The translations under genes were made by a program, and so were the position numbers. Below the pieces are notes generated by a model. The model was given only the letters and a program-made list of their open reading frames with translations. It was not told the origin of the DNA and did not search any database. From the NCBI GenBank assembly GCA_013695495.1, contig JACDAK010000068.1, forward strand, positions 1-14,077: DNA of 14,077 bases, read 5' to 3'. Positions within the stretch are counted from its first letter, which is position 1; each line of letters starts with the position of its first letter. Of the stretch, positions 12,748-14,077 are shown in pieces. The stretch is from Blastocatellia bacterium (GTDB lineage Bacteria; Acidobacteriota; Blastocatellia; Pyrinomonadales; Pyrinomonadaceae).

Positions 12748-13605
12748 ATGCAAAACCTTCTCACATACGAGCGCGTCCGCAGCGGCGTAAATTGGAAGAA
12801 CGTCGCCATCGTGACGTCGTTCCACCTCCTCGCGATTCCGGCGCTTTTCACATTCAGCTGGACGAATCTCGCGGCTCTGCTCATCGGCAATTGGATCGTC
12901 GGCAGCCTCGGCGTCGGCCTCGGCTGGCATCGCCTGCTAACCCACCGAAGCTTTAAAGCTCCCAAATGGCTCGAATACACCCTCTCCACACTTGCCAGCA
13001 TGTCCATGCAGGATTCGCCCAACAAATGGATCGCGACCCACCGCATGCATCATAAATACGTCGATACCGACAAAGACCCGCATTCCGCCCGCTCAGGCTT
13101 TTGGTGGCCGCAGATCGGCTGGGTCGTCTTCGGAAAGGCACAAGATCACGATCAGGAAACGCTAAAACGTTACATACCCGATCTCTTAAAAGATCCCATC
13201 CACGTTCTCATCTCCCGGTTCTACCTTGTTCCGCTCGTCGTCTCCGGATTTACCCTTTTCGCCTTCGGCGGATGGACAATGGTCGTTTGGGGCGTTTTCG
13301 CCCGCGTAGTCTTCGGCTGGCACACAACCTGGTTCGTTAATTCGTTATCGCATCTCTACGGCAAACGCCCGCATGAGACCGGCGACCTCTCGACGAACAA
13401 CTGGTTCGTCGCATTGCTCACGTTCGGCGAAGGTTGGCACAACAACCATCACATGTCGCCGACCTCCGCACGCCACGGTCTGCGTTGGTATCAGTTCGAT
13501 ATGAATTGGATCGCCATTCGAGTCTTTGAAAAGCTCGGCTGGGCCACGAACATCAAAGTCTTCGACGCCCCCGAAGTGTCAGTAGAGTTGAAACGAGCCG
13601 CTTAA
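12748..13605 (+). CDS. Membrane fatty-acid (acyl-CoA/acyl-lipid) desaturase
   Basis: A 285-residue di-iron integral-membrane enzyme that should introduce a double bond (probably delta-9) into fatty acyl chains. The three histidine boxes are intact: HRLLTH (61-66), HRMHH (98-102, followed by KYVDTDKDPHS) and HNNHH (231-235). The additional ligands H192 (GWHTTW) and H202 (NSLSHLYG) are also in place. The hydrophobic stretches before box 1 (about 18-57) and between boxes 2 and 3 (about 153-190) fit the four-helix topology of stearoyl-CoA-desaturase-type proteins, without a fused cytochrome b5. Length is close to bacterial DesC/delta-9 acyl-lipid enzymes. Start: AAGGGAG ends 5 nt before ATG 12748, the strongest Shine-Dalgarno in the window. 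The electron donor is not encoded nearby. A DUF962 gene follows after 33 nt, so the two may form a lipid operon. Confidence 0.94.
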   Translation: MQNLLTYERVRSGVNWKNVAIVTSFHLLAIPALFTFSWTNLAALLIGNWIVGSLGVGLGWHRLLTHRSFKAPKWLEYTLSTLASMSMQDSPNKWIATHRMHHKYVDTDKDPHSARSGFWWPQIGWVVFGKAQDHDQETLKRYIPDLLKDPIHVLISRFYLVPLVVSGFTLFAFGGWTMVVWGVFARVVFGWHTTWFVNSLSHLYGKRPHETGDLSTNNWFVALLTFGEGWHNNHHMSPTSARHGLRWYQFDMNWIAIRVFEKLGWATNIKVFDAPEVSVELKRAA

Positions 13606-13618
13606 CGTATTAGTATTC

Positions 13619-13638
13619 CCTCGTTCCCACGAACGAGG
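13619..13638 (+). promoter_or_regulatory. Perfect hairpin abutting the DUF962 start codon
   Basis: CCTCGTTC (13619-13626) and GAACGAGG (13631-13638) form an 8-bp perfect stem with the loop CCAC, ending at the base before ATG 13639. The only Shine-Dalgarno-like string (GAGG) is inside the stem and has no spacing to the ATG. As RNA it could limit translation of the second gene. It has no T-tract, so it is not a terminator. Confidence 0.6.
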
Positions 13639-13968
13639 ATGCCTGACGACCCTAAAACATTTGACGAGTTTTGGCCCTTTTACGTGCGAGAGCACTCACA
13701 CCCGCTCACGCGCCTTCTTCATCTGATCGGAACAATGGCGGGGCTCGTCCTGCTCGTTTGGTTTATATGGCGCGGAACCTGGTACTACTTCCCGTTTTCT
13801 CTCGTCGTCGGCTACGCCTTCGCCTGGTTCGCCCACTTCGTTATCGAAAAGAACCGCCCCGCCACTTTCAAATATCCGCTATGGTCGTTCATCTCTGACT
13901 ACAAAATGATCTGGTTGATGCTAACCGGACGTATGTCCCGCGAGGTCGAACGCACTCGCCGTCCCTAA
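13639..13968 (+). CDS. DUF962 / Mpo1-like family membrane protein
   Basis: A 109-residue protein with the family's N-terminus KTFDEFWPFYVREHSHPLTR (6-25), then LLHLIGTMAGLVLLVWFIWR as a first hairpin-like membrane segment. FPFSLVVGYAFAWFAHFVIE follows, with the conserved HFVIEKNRPATFKYP, and WSFISDYKMIWLMLTGRM closes it. The His residues in REHSHP, LLHLIGT and FAHFVIEKN are those conserved in the family. Yeast Mpo1 of this family is an iron-dependent dioxygenase in alpha-oxidation of 2-hydroxy fatty acids from phytosphingosine; whether bacterial members do the same is not established. Position after a desaturase gene suggests a lipid role. A perfect hairpin directly precedes the ATG. Its TAA overlaps the stop of the minus-strand gene at the right edge (CTAA, 13965-13968). 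Confidence 0.9.
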   Translation: MPDDPKTFDEFWPFYVREHSHPLTRLLHLIGTMAGLVLLVWFIWRGTWYYFPFSLVVGYAFAWFAHFVIEKNRPATFKYPLWSFISDYKMIWLMLTGRMSREVERTRRP

Positions 13969-14077
13969 CCCGCGATCCGTTCCGAGATCAATTCGAGCGA
14001 ACGGTCATACCGATACGAAATATTGAAGTGTCCGTCGTCAAATTCCTCGTGTATGTGCTGGATCCCAAACTCGCTCA
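13965..14077 (-). CDS. C-terminal end of an unidentified gene, cut by window edge
   Basis: A minus-strand frame is open from the right edge to TAG at 13967-13965. It gives 36 codons ending in EEFDDGHFNISYRYDRSLEL and ISERIAG. The stop overlaps the DUF962 stop tail-to-tail, the same arrangement as two other convergent pairs in the window, which supports a real gene. The residues are soluble-looking (acidic, aromatic), with no membrane segment. I do not recognise the family from this short piece. Confidence 0.55.
   Translation of the reverse strand, partial: SEFGIQHIHEEFDDGHFNISYRYDRSLELISERIAG

Overview
The window looks like chromosomal sequence from a moderately GC-rich bacterium with compact gene spacing. 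It shows no plasmid, phage, transposase, rRNA, tRNA or CRISPR signature. Two futalosine-pathway menaquinone genes (mqnA, mqnC) occur beside an AGCS sodium:amino-acid symporter with a signal-peptide-like N-terminus, an alkyltransferase-like protein, a desaturase and a DUF962/Mpo1-like protein. This mix is compatible with Acidobacteriota (Blastocatellia/Pyrinomonadales-like), but the taxon is an inference from gene content only.

Layout. 1-2291 (minus strand): C-terminally cut Dabb protein, SRPBCC protein and an aromatic-L-amino-acid-decarboxylase-type PLP enzyme. 2460-4106 (plus): AGCS symporter. 4107-4436: intergenic block with two strong terminators facing each other and, between them, nine 21-bp tandem repeats. 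4437-6410 (minus): membrane-anchored SurA/PpiD-type periplasmic foldase. 6411-6600: divergent intergenic region with nested inverted repeats. 6601-7479 (plus): NAD kinase. 7476-8485 (minus): a coupled pair, cyclase/kynurenine-formamidase-family hydrolase then alkyltransferase-like protein. 8582-9667 (plus): small GNAT protein coupled to mqnA. 9664-9765 (minus): an unrecognised 33-residue single-pass membrane protein. 9903-10418 (minus): DUF1905/YdeI-like protein. 10527-13968 (plus): mqnC, a three-TM protein of unknown function, a second SRPBCC protein, a fatty-acid desaturase and a DUF962 protein. 13965-14077 (minus): the C-terminal end of an unidentified gene.

How the genes fit together. MqnA (chorismate dehydratase) and MqnC (cyclic dehypoxanthinyl futalosine synthase) catalyse the first and third steps of the futalosine route to menaquinone. 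They lie 860 bp apart and are not in one operon. The desaturase and DUF962 protein both plausibly act on membrane lipids. The rest is ordinary housekeeping: NADP supply, envelope protein folding, amino-acid uptake or decarboxylation, and alkyl-DNA damage recognition.

I did not find a clearly new multi-gene system. The observations most worth a second look are the 33-residue membrane protein, the 21-bp repeat array boxed in by terminators, the nested palindromes before the NAD kinase gene, and a recurring architecture in which convergent genes share a 4-bp stop-codon overlap. Promoters were judged by eye and are weak calls.
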